This document shows positions 9,775 through 17,726 of a stretch of 34,964 nt of DNA, one piece after another. The DNA lies in the NCBI GenBank assembly GCA_036506155.1, contig DASXSF010000014.1:1-34964 (forward strand), in the 5' to 3' direction. The notes beneath the pieces are model-generated. The model was not told where the DNA came from, ran no database searches, and saw only the letters and a list, made by a program, of their open reading frames with translations. Within the stretch, counting starts at the first letter, position 1. The number at the start of each line of letters is the position of its first letter. This DNA comes from DASXRA01 sp036506155 (GTDB taxonomy: Bacteria; Actinomycetota; Actinomycetes; Mycobacteriales; Jatrophihabitantaceae). The translations under genes and the position numbers were made by a program.

Positions 9775-12298
9775 CTACCGCCGTCGGGGGTCGGGGAAGC
9801 CGAGACGAACGTAGCCGGGCGCGCGCTTCGCTAACGATGAGGCGAGCACGCCGGTGCGGGCGTCGTGGTAGTCGTGGACCTCCGCCGTCTCCTTGCCTGG
9901 ATGTGCTCGCAGGATGCGCCCGACGTACTGCTCGAGCGGGGCTTTGAAGGCGATGGGTGCGGTGAGGAAGAGGGTGTCCAGCGCGGGGCAGTCGAAGCCT
10001 TCGCCGATGTAGGAGGCGGTTGCAACCGCCAGCAGCGGTTGTCCTTCGGACGGTTTGGTGAGCCTGGCTAGGGCGGCGGCTCGCGCTCTGGCGCCCATTC
10101 CGCCGCGCAGCAAGACCGGATCGTGCCCGTGTTCGCGGAGCGCGGCGTCGAGGCGTTCGAGATGGGTAGTCCATCGGGTCAAGACGAGGCAGTTGCGGCC
10201 GCGGGCGAGTGCGTCGAGGACGTCGTCGACGATCTGCCGGTTGCGGTCCTCGTCCGCGGCAAGGTCGCGGTAGACGGCCGGCATGCCGCCCGGCGCGGAC
10301 GGCTCGATGCTGCCGTTGTAGGTGAACGCGGTTGAGTGGACCTGCAAGACGGGGTGCGGTGGGGCGAGCTCGGTGGATCGGCTGGTCAGCGTGCCAGGTT
10401 CCGGGGGCCTCATCGTGTATCGGGCCGGCCCGAGCTGCAGCCCGATGAGATCGTCGAGTTGGTCGCGCCGGTACGGGGTCGCGGTCAGGCCGATCCAGCG
10501 TCGGGCCGGGATCTGCTTGACCGCACGCTCGAATGCTGCGGCGGGTACGTGGTGGCATTCGTCGACGACGACAAGCCCGTAGCCAGCCGTTAACGCGCGG
10601 ATGTCGTCGTGGCGGACCAGCGATTGCAGCATGGCGACATCGACGGTGCCGCGGGTCTTCCTGCGTCCGCCGCCGAGCTGCCCGGCGTTGACTCCAAGGT
10701 GTTCGGCGAGCCGGCTGCGCCACTGGTCGGCCAGGGCTTTCCGGTCGACGAGCACCAAGGTTGTGGTTGCGTGCCGCGCGATGAGCGCGCAGGCGATGAC
10801 CGTCTTTCCGGCACCGGGGCGGTGCGACGAGAACGCCGAGGTCGTGTCCTGCCAGGGCGTCGACGGCGGCCTGCTGCGCGGGTTCGAGGATCGCCGCCGA
10901 CTCGTACTCTCTGTCTGTTCCGGTGCTGCGTTCGTCGATGATCTCCAATCGGCTTCCTGCCTGCATTGCCACGTCGCCGAGCCGGTCGAGCAACCCGCGG
11001 GGTAGTACGAGGCTGCCGTCGAGGGTTTCGTCATAGTTGACGAGGAACCGGGGCACGTTCCATGTGGAGGCACGTAGGCGCTGCCGTTCGTAGAACACCG
11101 GGTTTGGCATCGAGGCGGCATGCTTGAGGGTCGCGGCCAGTGCCGGTGTGAGGTCTGCGCCGTGAACAGTGACGCCGGCGCCCAGGCGAACGTGCACGAT
11201 GGGCGGGATCTGTGGGACGGTGCGGGTCGCGGTCGGCTCCGCGAGCCGGGTTACCTCGGCGCCGACGGCGACGCGGCCGAATCGCCCGACGAGCCGCTTT
11301 GCCTCTCGCGGGGTCAGGCGAGGCAGGCTGGACAGATACGCCCACTGGTCGGCGAACGGTTCCAGTGTGGCGACGTCGAGGAACACCGTCGCCCCGTGAT
11401 CGCGGTGGTGGCGATGCAGCGGCGCAGCGATCAGGTTGCCGATACTGCCGGTGGCAGGCAGCACGTCCTGCGACGGGAACAGCCGGTCATAGCTCGTCAG
11501 ACTCATGTGGCCGCGGATGGACATTGCCTCGCGGAGTAGCCCGGTCCCGATCTGGCGGGCGGTGCTGGCCGGCACCGCTGTGCTGAAGAAGATCCACACA
11601 TGCGCGCCCGTGCCCGAGCGAGAGACCTCCAACCCAGTGGCCACCCCCGCCGCGTGGGCTGCCTTCAGGTAGGCCAGGGCATCCAGCATCGCCGTCCGTC
11701 CGTCGAAGTCGGCGGCCAGCCACCAGCAGAGGTCCCCGTCCAGCAACGGGTACAGCCCGATCTCCGTCCCCCCCGACAGGTGCGCCACAACCACGTCGTC
11801 AGTCAGCGGCAGGTAGTCGCGGCGCGCGGCATCCTTGTGCCAACGGCCACGAACGGCGGGCATCCAGCCCGACCTGCCCGTGCGCCGGTTCTCCCACCGG
11901 ACCGCGTACACGTCCGCGCGCGCGGCGAACAACGCTCGGTAGAAGGCGACCTTCTTCTCCGACGACGACCCGTTGTCCACCGAACCCGGCGGTGCGTCGA
12001 AGATGCCGGTCTGCGTCGGACCTGGCAGCCGCGCCTCACCGGGGCGCAGATCGAGCAGCCGCTGCAACCGAGCGTTCTCGGCCCGAAGTCGGTCCAATTC
12101 GGCGTACAGCGCAACCGCGTCGCTCCCGTCGGCACCGCCTCGCGCATTCCACCCGCCGCGCACGTCGGCCACGCTATGCACCCGAGACCCATCGACGGCA
12201 GCGGCTCCGCGGCGAACCCGATCCTTTATGCGGCGGATCACCGATCCGGCGACTTGCCGCGAGGCAGGGACAGGACCACTCAGCGAATTTCCACCCAT
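9775..12298 (-). pseudogene. TOTE-type archaeo-eukaryotic primase + DECH helicase, broken by one frameshift
   Basis: One gene is split over two frames. From ATG at 12298 the order is: a short coiled coil (about residues 62-84), then an archaeo-eukaryotic primase (AEP) domain with the catalytic DxD in WWLAADFDG (Asp197, Asp199) and the SxH motif in SRSGTGAHVWIFF (His233). This matches the AEP domain defined for TOTE conflict systems. At about codon 493 the frame breaks in a C4 run (G4 at 10816-10819 on the plus strand). Removing one base restores PPGAGKT, the helicase Walker A, and the rest reads as an intact superfamily 2 helicase: VVVDECHHV, GLTATPYRRD, and the C-terminal YIGEGFDCPALD and EQYVGRILRAHPGKE. 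The intact protein would be about 840 residues. The start is uncertain, since the frame extends upstream to 12448 into the divergent integrase. Sequencing error, true inactivation or CCC-C slippage cannot be told apart here. Confidence 0.8.
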
Positions 12299-12317
12299 CC
12301 ACAGTTCTCTACAGCGG

Positions 12318-12323
12318 TACCTT
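12318..12323 (+). promoter_or_regulatory. Probable -10 box of the first integrase
   Basis: TACCTT lies seven bases before the ATC codon at 12331. That codon aligns with the ATG start of the second integrase, which is preceded by TACCGT at nearly the same distance. The box also sits between the two divergent genes, about 20 bases from the start of the primase-helicase, so the two promoters must overlap. No clear -35 was seen. Confidence 0.4.
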
Positions 12324-12357
12324 GCCGTGAATCGGGCGTCCACCGCTGCCGGTCGGA

Positions 12358-13479
12358 ATGCACGGCCGGATCGACTTTCATCATGCCGGGTTGGGGCGAG
12401 TTCGGGCCCGTACAAGGGTCCGTGGCGCTGATGGCGTGCTGCGGGCAATCACGCGTTGGGGTGGCAGCGAAGCAGAGGCCGATGCAAGGTTAATGGTCGC
12501 GGTACGCGAGCAGGCCTGCCAGAACGACGGAGTACTGGCCGCCCACACCCGGCTCACCTCGGCCACGCAGGTCTGGCTGAGCGAGCTGGCGCGGTCCGAG
12601 CTGGCCGCCAGCACTCGGCAGCTGTACCAGGCTGCGGCCCGCTGCTACCTGATTCCCACGCTCGGGTCGCTGTGCATCGGTGAGCTCACCGTCACGGTCA
12701 TCGAACGCGCGCTGGCGTCGATCCGATCCCAGCATGGGCCGCAGCCCGCGCGGCCCGCACGCCGAGCCCTGTCGAGTCTGGGCCACTGCGCCGTGCGCCA
12801 CGGTGCGCTGCCAGTCAACCCGGTGCGCGACACCCGCCCGATCGCCTGCCCGCGCAAACGGGTCCGAGCGCTCACCGTTGGCGAGGCCGCCGAGGTGCTG
12901 GCACGGCTGCGCGCCGATCCGACCGCCCTCCGGCTGGACCTGCCCGACTTCGTGGAGTTCATGCTGGGCACCGGCGTGCGCATCGGCGAAGCTTGCGCAA
13001 TCCGTGAAGCAGTTCTGGACCTCAAGGCCGGCACCGTGCACATCAACGCCACCGTGGTCCGCGTCGACGGCGTCGGGCTGGAGATCCAGCCACGGACCAA
13101 GACCGCCCGATCCGAACGGATCTTGCACTTGCCGCCACATCTCCTGCGTATGCTCAGGCGGCGCCCGCTTAACGGCCACCCGCCAGGACCGGCTGGGGTC
13201 AACTTCACCTCCCCCGGGCTGATCCGCGACCCGTCCAACACCCAGGCCGACCTGCGCCAGGCCCTTGACCGTGGCGGCTACCCGTGGGTGAGCAGCGACG
13301 TCTTCCGCAAGACCGTCGCATCTCGCCTCGACGACGAGGGCTACGGCATCCGCCATATCGCCAACCAGCTCGGGCACAGCCGACCGTCAACCACGATGGA
13401 CTACTACCTCGGCCGGCGTGCGCTCACCACGATCAACTTCTCCCGCGCGCTCGAGCCGCTCTTAGCCGCGAGTGAGTAA
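12358..13479 (+). CDS. Tyrosine recombinase/integrase of the left element (Int1), probably decayed
   Basis: The 373-residue product is a phage-type tyrosine recombinase. An N-terminal DNA-binding part (GRIDFHHAGLGRVRAR, then a SAM-like helical bundle near residues 60-130) precedes the catalytic domain with Arg in GTGVRIGEA (about residue 207), Lys in RTKTARSERI, Arg in DVFRKT, LGHSRPST and the nucleophile region MDYYLGRR (about 346-353). It is closely related to the integrase at 33419. Two differences stand out. The HxxR histidine is Asp here (codon 13297-13299). The codon aligned with the partner's ATG is ATC (12331), with a stop directly before it, so translation must begin at the internal ATG 12358, nine residues shorter, or use ATC. 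The gene ends 61 bases before the att1 core. Loss of activity is inferred. Confidence 0.85.
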   Translation: MHGRIDFHHAGLGRVRARTRVRGADGVLRAITRWGGSEAEADARLMVAVREQACQNDGVLAAHTRLTSATQVWLSELARSELAASTRQLYQAAARCYLIPTLGSLCIGELTVTVIERALASIRSQHGPQPARPARRALSSLGHCAVRHGALPVNPVRDTRPIACPRKRVRALTVGEAAEVLARLRADPTALRLDLPDFVEFMLGTGVRIGEACAIREAVLDLKAGTVHINATVVRVDGVGLEIQPRTKTARSERILHLPPHLLRMLRRRPLNGHPPGPAGVNFTSPGLIRDPSNTQADLRQALDRGGYPWVSSDVFRKTVASRLDDEGYGIRHIANQLGHSRPSTTMDYYLGRRALTTINFSRALEPLLAASE

Positions 13480-13480
13480 G

Positions 13481-13513
13481 TGGTTCGTTTATGGTTCGTT
13501 TCTGGTTCGCACC
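13481..13513. repeat. Three 11-bp direct repeats, candidate integrase arm sites (att1)
   Basis: Three tandem copies with the core TGGTTCG start at 13481, 13492 and 13503, exactly 11 bases apart, directly after the integrase stop and 27 bases before the att1 core. The equivalent place beside att2 has the same arrangement with TTGTTCG. Spacing of one helical turn and the position between int and core fit arm-type recombinase or excisionase binding sites; this is inference. Confidence 0.6.
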
Positions 13514-13540
13514 CACGGGCGCGGACTAGAATCCCCTTAT

Positions 13541-13578
13541 ATGGTGGGCCCCGAGGGACTCGAACCCTCAACCTACGG
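13541..13578. repeat. att1 core: 3' end of a tRNA gene (minus strand)
   Basis: This 38-base sequence is repeated without change at 34641-34678. Its reverse complement has a perfect tRNA T-arm (GAGGG, loop TTCGAGT, CCCTC), then acceptor strand GGGGCCC, discriminator A and an encoded CCA. The anticodon half of the tRNA is not present on its right, so this is not a functional tRNA but a copied tRNA end left by site-specific integration. The intact gene should have acceptor 5' strand GGGCCCC and lie elsewhere; I suspect tRNA-Lys from memory but cannot confirm it. Confidence 0.88.
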
Positions 13579-14231
13579 GTCGATCTTCTGCCTTCGCCGC
13601 GAGCATCTTTGGCCTATTTTACTTGGGTATTCGCGTCGCCAGCGGCCCCGAATCACTCTGGCAGGCGGCATTTCATGTCACGTTCCATGTCACGCGAGCT
13701 GCACCGGGTAAGCCATCGACACCACAGCGTCTGGCGCTCGGCGCGGGCTCGTCGCTGGTCGTCGAAATCATCTCCGGTTCGACATGGAATCCGCAGACTG
13801 TCAGTGTCGGTCGCACCAGTGGGTGAGACCTGCCCGCTGGGCGCAGCGACGCTGCCGTCTGCGATGTCGCGGGCAGACTCTGCCAGGCCAGTAGAGCCAG
13901 AGCCGGCGGTGACCTCAATGCCGATCACGGTCGGTAGGACGCCGTGCCATGCGTTGGTGGTACCGCATGTTCTCGTTCTCCGCGCAGCGAACTGCGCGCT
14001 GTTGATTCGCTGCCGGCGGAGCGGCGCTACGTAGGAACCGGACGGGGGAGGGTGGCCACCATGGGGCCACCCTTCGCGGTGGCGGCGACGCGTGATGTGT
14101 GTGAGCGCGGAAACTAGGCATAACCCGGCCGCCGCAGGGCGCTGGTCCGCCGCCCGCAAGGGGATCCTCTGTGCGAGAGTCCGGATTCGAATGAAGGCGA
14201 CCAAGGCTCCAGCGTTGCGCCTCTGTCGTGA
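13579..14231. other. Left end of element B, no convincing gene
   Basis: The first 220 or so bases resemble the sequence after att2 (34679-34905): shared blocks include GCATCTTTG, TTCGCGTCGC, the CATGTCAC repeats and AATCCGCAGAC. The rest up to the YdeI-like gene has no recognisable product. A minus-strand open frame of 183 codons (13653-14204) runs across the repeats; its residue composition and position make it doubtful. Confidence 0.5.
13674..13694. repeat. Pair of CATGTCACG repeats inside the left end of element B
   Basis: CATGTCACG occurs at 13674-13682 and 13686-13694, a 12-base period, 96 bases past the att1 core. The same pair, with one change in the second copy, occurs at 34778-34798, 100 bases past the att2 core start-to-end equivalent. 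The conserved distance to the core suggests a second set of recombinase or excisionase arm sites. Confidence 0.55.
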
Positions 14232-14846
14232 TCACCTTGGTGGCTGGCGGCGTTGGGGGTAGATGGTTTCTTCCTGTTCGAGCATGGAGACGAACTGCTC
14301 GATCCGCCGGCGACGGGTCTCGGCCCGCTTGGCGGTCTCGATGCGATACAAAACGGCGTAGCGGTTCTGGCCGCTGAGGGTCTTGAACATCTCCCGCGCG
14401 TCAGGATTCGCGGCGAGGGCCGCGGCGAGATCGGGCGGTACCGCGATGCTCGCCGGGCCGGCGTACGCGGCCTCCCAACGGCCGTCGGCCTTGGCCCGCT
14501 CGATCGCGGCTAGGCCGGACACATGCATGCGCCCCTCAGTGATCAACCGCTCGGCGATCGCGGCGTTGCGCTTCGACCACCCGCTGCGCGGGCCGCGTGG
14601 CGTGAAGCGCTGCCGGTAGCTGCGCTCGTCGCCACCGCGGACCTGCCCGTCGATCCAGCCGTGGCACAGCGCCTCCTCCAGCGCCTGGTCATAGGTGAGG
14701 CTCGTGGGCTCGGTCGCGCCCTTCTTCGCGAGAGTCAGCCACACACCGCTGTGATCACTGTGATGTTCCCGGAGCCACGCTCGCCAGGCGGCGGTGTCGT
14801 CGACCGTCAAGGGCGGTAACTCGCTTCCCACACTGCAACCTTGCAT
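14232..14846 (-). CDS. YdeI/OmpD-associated family protein
   Basis: About 204 residues with the pattern of the YdeI/OmdA family. The N-terminal part reads LPPLTVDDTAAWRAWLREHH and GVWLTLAKKGATEP; then LTYDQALEEALCHGWIDGQ and SYRQRFTPRGPRSGWSKRNAAIAERLI, the family's most conserved stretch. The C-terminal part (IERAKADGRWEAAY, then LSGQNRYAVLYRIETAKRAETRRRRIEQFVSML) is the OmdA-type helical tail. Members are linked to resistance to cationic peptides in some bacteria, but their biochemical role is not established. The frame is open to 15140, but the family usually begins just before LPPL, so ATG 14846 is chosen; GTG 14831 is an equal alternative. It stands alone, with a transposase scrap upstream. 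Confidence 0.85.
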   Translation of the reverse strand: MQGCSVGSELPPLTVDDTAAWRAWLREHHSDHSGVWLTLAKKGATEPTSLTYDQALEEALCHGWIDGQVRGGDERSYRQRFTPRGPRSGWSKRNAAIAERLITEGRMHVSGLAAIERAKADGRWEAAYAGPASIAVPPDLAAALAANPDAREMFKTLSGQNRYAVLYRIETAKRAETRRRRIEQFVSMLEQEETIYPQRRQPPR

Positions 14847-15217
14847 GTGCACGGCGGCGTTCCACAAGCGGAACCCTGACCGGGCACGCGCTGGCCGGGT
14901 CCGCAACCATCCCTTACGCGCCAGGCAATGCCCGTATACCCCGCCCGCATAAGTGCCCGGTGAAGGCGGCCTGTACGGACAGCTCGGGACCGCCAATAGC
15001 GGCGGCCCCACGAAAGCTGTGCCGGCGGCGGCCTTCTCGGCTTTGGCGATCTGCTCGTCGATGGCGCTGACCGAGGGCAGCAAAGTTGGGGTCTCCACCG
15101 CTGAGAACATTCGTTTCCGACCACCTTGGTAGCGCCGCACGTTCTCCGTATCGGCAAAGTCGCAGGTTTACGACAGGCCAGCTGGCCGCGTCCGCCTCGA
15201 AGCAGCTGTGAGGTCGC
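14847..15217. other. Gap between YdeI-like gene and transposase scrap
   Basis: The minus-strand frame of the YdeI-like gene stays open to 15140 and includes an alanine-rich stretch (SAIDEQIAKAEKAAAGTAFV) that could be a remnant of another protein or an N-terminal extension. It matches nothing I recognise, and no promoter or RNA gene was seen. Confidence 0.35.
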
Positions 15218-15321
15218 GCCCAGATCGCCTACTACGCACTGGCGACGCGATACGACAAACTCGCGCGCTCGTCTACCGCGCCGGCCTGGTGCTCGCCGCG
15301 ATCATCATCTGGCTGCGATGA
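15218..15321 (+). pseudogene. Transposase C-terminal scrap (IS5-like), frameshifted
   Basis: The reading ALATRYDKLA followed, one frame over, by VYRAGLVLAAIIIWLR and a TGA stop at 15319-15321 matches the usual C-terminus of IS5-family DDE transposases (TRYDKLA, then a hydrophobic AIxxWL tail). Only about 35 codons remain, and a frameshift lies between the two halves near 15272. No inverted repeat or remaining DDE residues were found, so this is the worn end of an old insertion. Confidence 0.6.
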
Positions 15322-15336
15322 CTTCAGAAACTCGCC

Positions 15337-16062
15337 CTAGCGGACCTCTAACTCGCGCACGCCGAGGTCGACGAGCTGGGTGCGGTACCGGTCGAGGCGG
15401 TGCGCATCTGGCTCCGGCCAGTGCCGCGCTTCGGCGCGCACCCCGTGCTGCCGGAAGCCGATGACCTTGATCCGCATCTGCGGGTCGAGGTCGAGCAGCC
15501 AGTCCACGGTCTGGGTGAGCGTCGGATGGTCATCATTGATGCCGGGGATGAGCAGCAGCCGCACCTCATAGAGCTTGCCGGCGGCGGCAACCTGCCGGAT
15601 CGCGTCCAGCACTTGCGCGTTGCACGAGCCGGTGAGGTGCTCGTGCAGCGCCGGGTCGAGTGCCTTCAAGTCGAGCATGACGCCGTCGGTCACCGGAAGC
15701 AGCGACGTCCATGCGGCTGCCGGCGCCGCGCCGTTGCTGTCGATGAACCGGGTCAGGCCCGCCAGATCCGGGTCGGCACGCAGCGTGGTGAACATCGCTC
15801 GGACGAACTCCGCCTGCAGGGTCGCCTCGCCGCCGGAGACCGTCATGCCAGCGAGATATGGCGCTAACGGCCGCACCTCGTCGAGGACCTCGTCCACCTC
15901 CACCAGGCGCGCCCGTGGCGTATGCCGCGGGATCGTTTGCGGATTGTGGCACGCGAGGCAGTTGAGGTTGCAGCCCTGTAGGAACACGACGAACCGGTTG
16001 CCCGGGCCGTCCACCCAGGAAAACCGGACGACGTCAGCCAGCAGGCCCTGCGGCGCTTTCAC
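15337..16062 (-). CDS. yjjW: YjjW-type glycyl-radical enzyme activase (radical SAM)
   Basis: This 241-residue radical SAM protein should install the glycyl radical on its partner YjjI by cleaving S-adenosylmethionine at a [4Fe-4S] cluster. The cluster motif is CNLNCLAC (Cys31, Cys35, Cys38; CX3CX2C). MTVSGGEATLQAEF is the SAM-binding GGE motif, and FIDSNG, DGVMLDLKA and LLLIPGINDD are further activase-type strands. E. coli YjjW is longer because of an extra cysteine-rich ferredoxin insert; no such insert is seen here. Translation starts at GTG 16062, inside the last codons of yjjI (29-base overlap), so the pair is surely co-expressed. The glycyl-radical enzyme would be destroyed by oxygen once activated, implying use under low oxygen. 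Confidence 0.88.
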   Translation of the reverse strand: MKAPQGLLADVVRFSWVDGPGNRFVVFLQGCNLNCLACHNPQTIPRHTPRARLVEVDEVLDEVRPLAPYLAGMTVSGGEATLQAEFVRAMFTTLRADPDLAGLTRFIDSNGAAPAAAWTSLLPVTDGVMLDLKALDPALHEHLTGSCNAQVLDAIRQVAAAGKLYEVRLLLIPGINDDHPTLTQTVDWLLDLDPQMRIKVIGFRQHGVRAEARHWPEPDAHRLDRYRTQLVDLGVRELEVR

Positions 16063-17587
16063 CGCTGATCACCCGCTTCGGCGTCCGGGCGTCGACATGG
16101 TTGTTCGCGACCGAGCCGGCGGCGAGCAAGGTGCTCTGATGGCGGGCACCCTCATCGGCGAGCTTGGCCAGATCCGACTTGCGAACGAGGTATCCGGTGA
16201 TGCGAATGAAGTCGTTGCCGTCGAGGTTAAAGGTGAAGTCGCGCATGCCGGCCCGGAACGCGCCGCGGATCACGTCGACAATGGCTTGCGGGTTGCGCTT
16301 GGCGGTGTCGTCGAAGGCGAGCACGTCGCTGACGCCAGCGGCGAACCACTTGTGGTGCGGCGCGACGGTCATCAGGTGATCCGGCAGTGACGGCTCGGTG
16401 CCGATCGGGATGCGCGTGCCGGCCGTGACGTTCTGGTCGAGGTCGATGCCGGGCTGCGAGTGCAGGAAGCAGCGGCCGTCGTTGCCTGCGCAGTAGGGCA
16501 TCGGGCGCGCTGCCACAAGGTGCACGACGCGTTCAACGAGGCGATACGAGAGTTCGTTCGCAGCCTTGTCGTGGCCATAGCGTGCGTCTGGCCGACCTTC
16601 GCGCTCGATGAGCAGGTCCACGCCTTCGGCGAGCCCGAACAGACCGAACATGGCGGCGAAGTTGTCGAGCGAGATGAGTCCCTCATGGGTGAGCCAGTTG
16701 TGTTCGTAGAACCTCGCCTGCTCGACGAGGTACCTGATCCGCGACTCGGCCAGTTCCGCGGCGAGCTCGACGTACTTCGGCAGCGTCCGGGTCAGGAACG
16801 AGACCGCCCCACTGTCGTGCCGCAGCACGGCCTCCTTGAGGTTCAACCGCACGAGGGTGTGCGATCCGCCGCCGATCTTGAGCGAGTTGTAGCAGCTCAC
16901 GGCGGCGTACCGCTCGCCGAGGTCGTGCGTCATCAACCGGTGCGATACGAAGTGCGGTTTGCCGCACGCGAACACGGTCTGGACGGCGTCCAGCAGGTAG
17001 CTGTCCGGCGTGCGCTCAGGGTCCACACGCAGCGTCAGGTTAGGCGCGACCTGCAGCAGTTCCCGCTCGAGACGCAGGATCGTCCGTCCCACCCGGCTGT
17101 CGTCCGGGCCGAGGTCGGTGTGCGTGAACGCGTCCGGGAACATCCTGTCCAGGCTGATCCAGAACAACCGCAGTCGGCGGTAGAGATCCGCGTCGCTCAC
17201 ACCTTCGATGTACGGCGCGAGCAGCGTGTCCAAGTCGCCGAGGTACACCGGGTAGCCGGTGATGGACGGCACATGGGTGCAGAGGATGAGCAGGAAGGCC
17301 AGCGCTTCGTCCAGGTCGCGGGCTGGCGGCAGTTCCAGGAACGCCGAGCCGTTGCGCAGCGCCACGATGTAGTCCGGTACCACGTAGCGCGGGCGGTACG
17401 GCGGGTTGCCCTCGTACATGTCGCAGATGACCCGCTTGTCGAGGGCCTGCGCGCACTCGTCCGAGACCGGCGGCGGATCCACCGCGTTCTCGGCCAGTGT
17501 GGCGAGCTTCTGGACACGCTGGCGATAAGTCAGCGCCGGATCGTCGACGACGCCGCGGACCAAGGTTTGGAGCTCAGCCTTCTCCAT
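16034..17587 (-). CDS. yjjI: YjjI family glycyl-radical enzyme
   Basis: The 517 residues match YjjI (DUF3029) in length, a glycyl-radical enzyme family of unknown substrate. Hallmarks are a candidate active-site Cys232 in AVSCYNSLKIGGG and, near the C-terminus, FIRITGYLV, in which Gly465 fits the radical glycine of the RxxGY motif. Other conserved-looking parts are CDMYEGNPPYRPRYVVPDY, GYPVYLGDLDTLLAPY, FACGKPHFVSHRLMTHDLGERY, EHNWLTHEGLISLDNF and PDHLMTVAPHHKWF. The activase yjjW overlaps its 3' end. The start ATG has no Shine-Dalgarno but TAGCGT seven bases upstream, so the transcript may be leaderless. The reaction is unknown. Finding it on a mobile element in an actinobacterium suggests a transferable anaerobic or microaerobic function. 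Confidence 0.9.
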   Translation of the reverse strand: MEKAELQTLVRGVVDDPALTYRQRVQKLATLAENAVDPPPVSDECAQALDKRVICDMYEGNPPYRPRYVVPDYIVALRNGSAFLELPPARDLDEALAFLLILCTHVPSITGYPVYLGDLDTLLAPYIEGVSDADLYRRLRLFWISLDRMFPDAFTHTDLGPDDSRVGRTILRLERELLQVAPNLTLRVDPERTPDSYLLDAVQTVFACGKPHFVSHRLMTHDLGERYAAVSCYNSLKIGGGSHTLVRLNLKEAVLRHDSGAVSFLTRTLPKYVELAAELAESRIRYLVEQARFYEHNWLTHEGLISLDNFAAMFGLFGLAEGVDLLIEREGRPDARYGHDKAANELSYRLVERVVHLVAARPMPYCAGNDGRCFLHSQPGIDLDQNVTAGTRIPIGTEPSLPDHLMTVAPHHKWFAAGVSDVLAFDDTAKRNPQAIVDVIRGAFRAGMRDFTFNLDGNDFIRITGYLVRKSDLAKLADEGARHQSTLLAAGSVANNHVDARTPKRVISGESAAGPAG

Positions 17588-17594
17588 ACGCTCG

Positions 17595-17600
17595 ACGCTA
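17595..17600 (-). promoter_or_regulatory. Probable -10 box of yjjI-yjjW (leaderless)
   Basis: On the minus strand TAGCGT is followed by seven bases and the ATG of yjjI. This TANNNT-N7-start layout recurs at other genes in the window and would place the transcript start at or next to the start codon. No convincing -35 was found. Confidence 0.4.
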
Positions 17601-17634
17601 ATTACGCCGCAGGACTGGCGTCAGGGCCAAAGGT

Positions 17635-17726
17635 CCAGCCTCCGCACCGAGTCGTTTCAAATGGAACGAAATACAACAACGTTCTTCAATTCGCCGCGTT
17701 CGTCGGGCACGAACCGCGGAGGCTGG
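17635..17726. repeat. Perfect 11-bp inverted repeat upstream of yjjI
   Basis: CCAGCCTCCGC at 17635-17645 is the exact reverse complement of GCGGAGGCTGG at 17716-17726, 70 bases apart, enclosing a relatively AT-rich stretch. It lies 48 bases upstream of the yjjI start, in the 376-base gap between yjjI and the toxin-antitoxin pair, which holds no gene. It may be a looping operator for yjjI or the ends of a tiny mobile remnant. Confidence 0.4.

Noticed and set aside
13541..13578. Complete tRNA gene at att1 or att2
   Set aside because: Only the T-arm, acceptor 3' strand and CCA are present; no anticodon or D-arm follows on the right of either copy.
13472..13711. Open frames across att1 reading GPEGLEPSTYG and similar, and their counterpart across att2 reading WWAPRDSNPQPT
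   Set aside because: These are translations of the antisense of a tRNA 3' end, a well-known source of false genes; they start inside or just after the integrase gene.
13653..14204. 183-codon minus-strand frame in the left end of element B
   Set aside because: It runs across the conserved repeat pair and has no recognisable pattern; only a few terminal residues resemble the frame after att2, which the DNA repeats explain.
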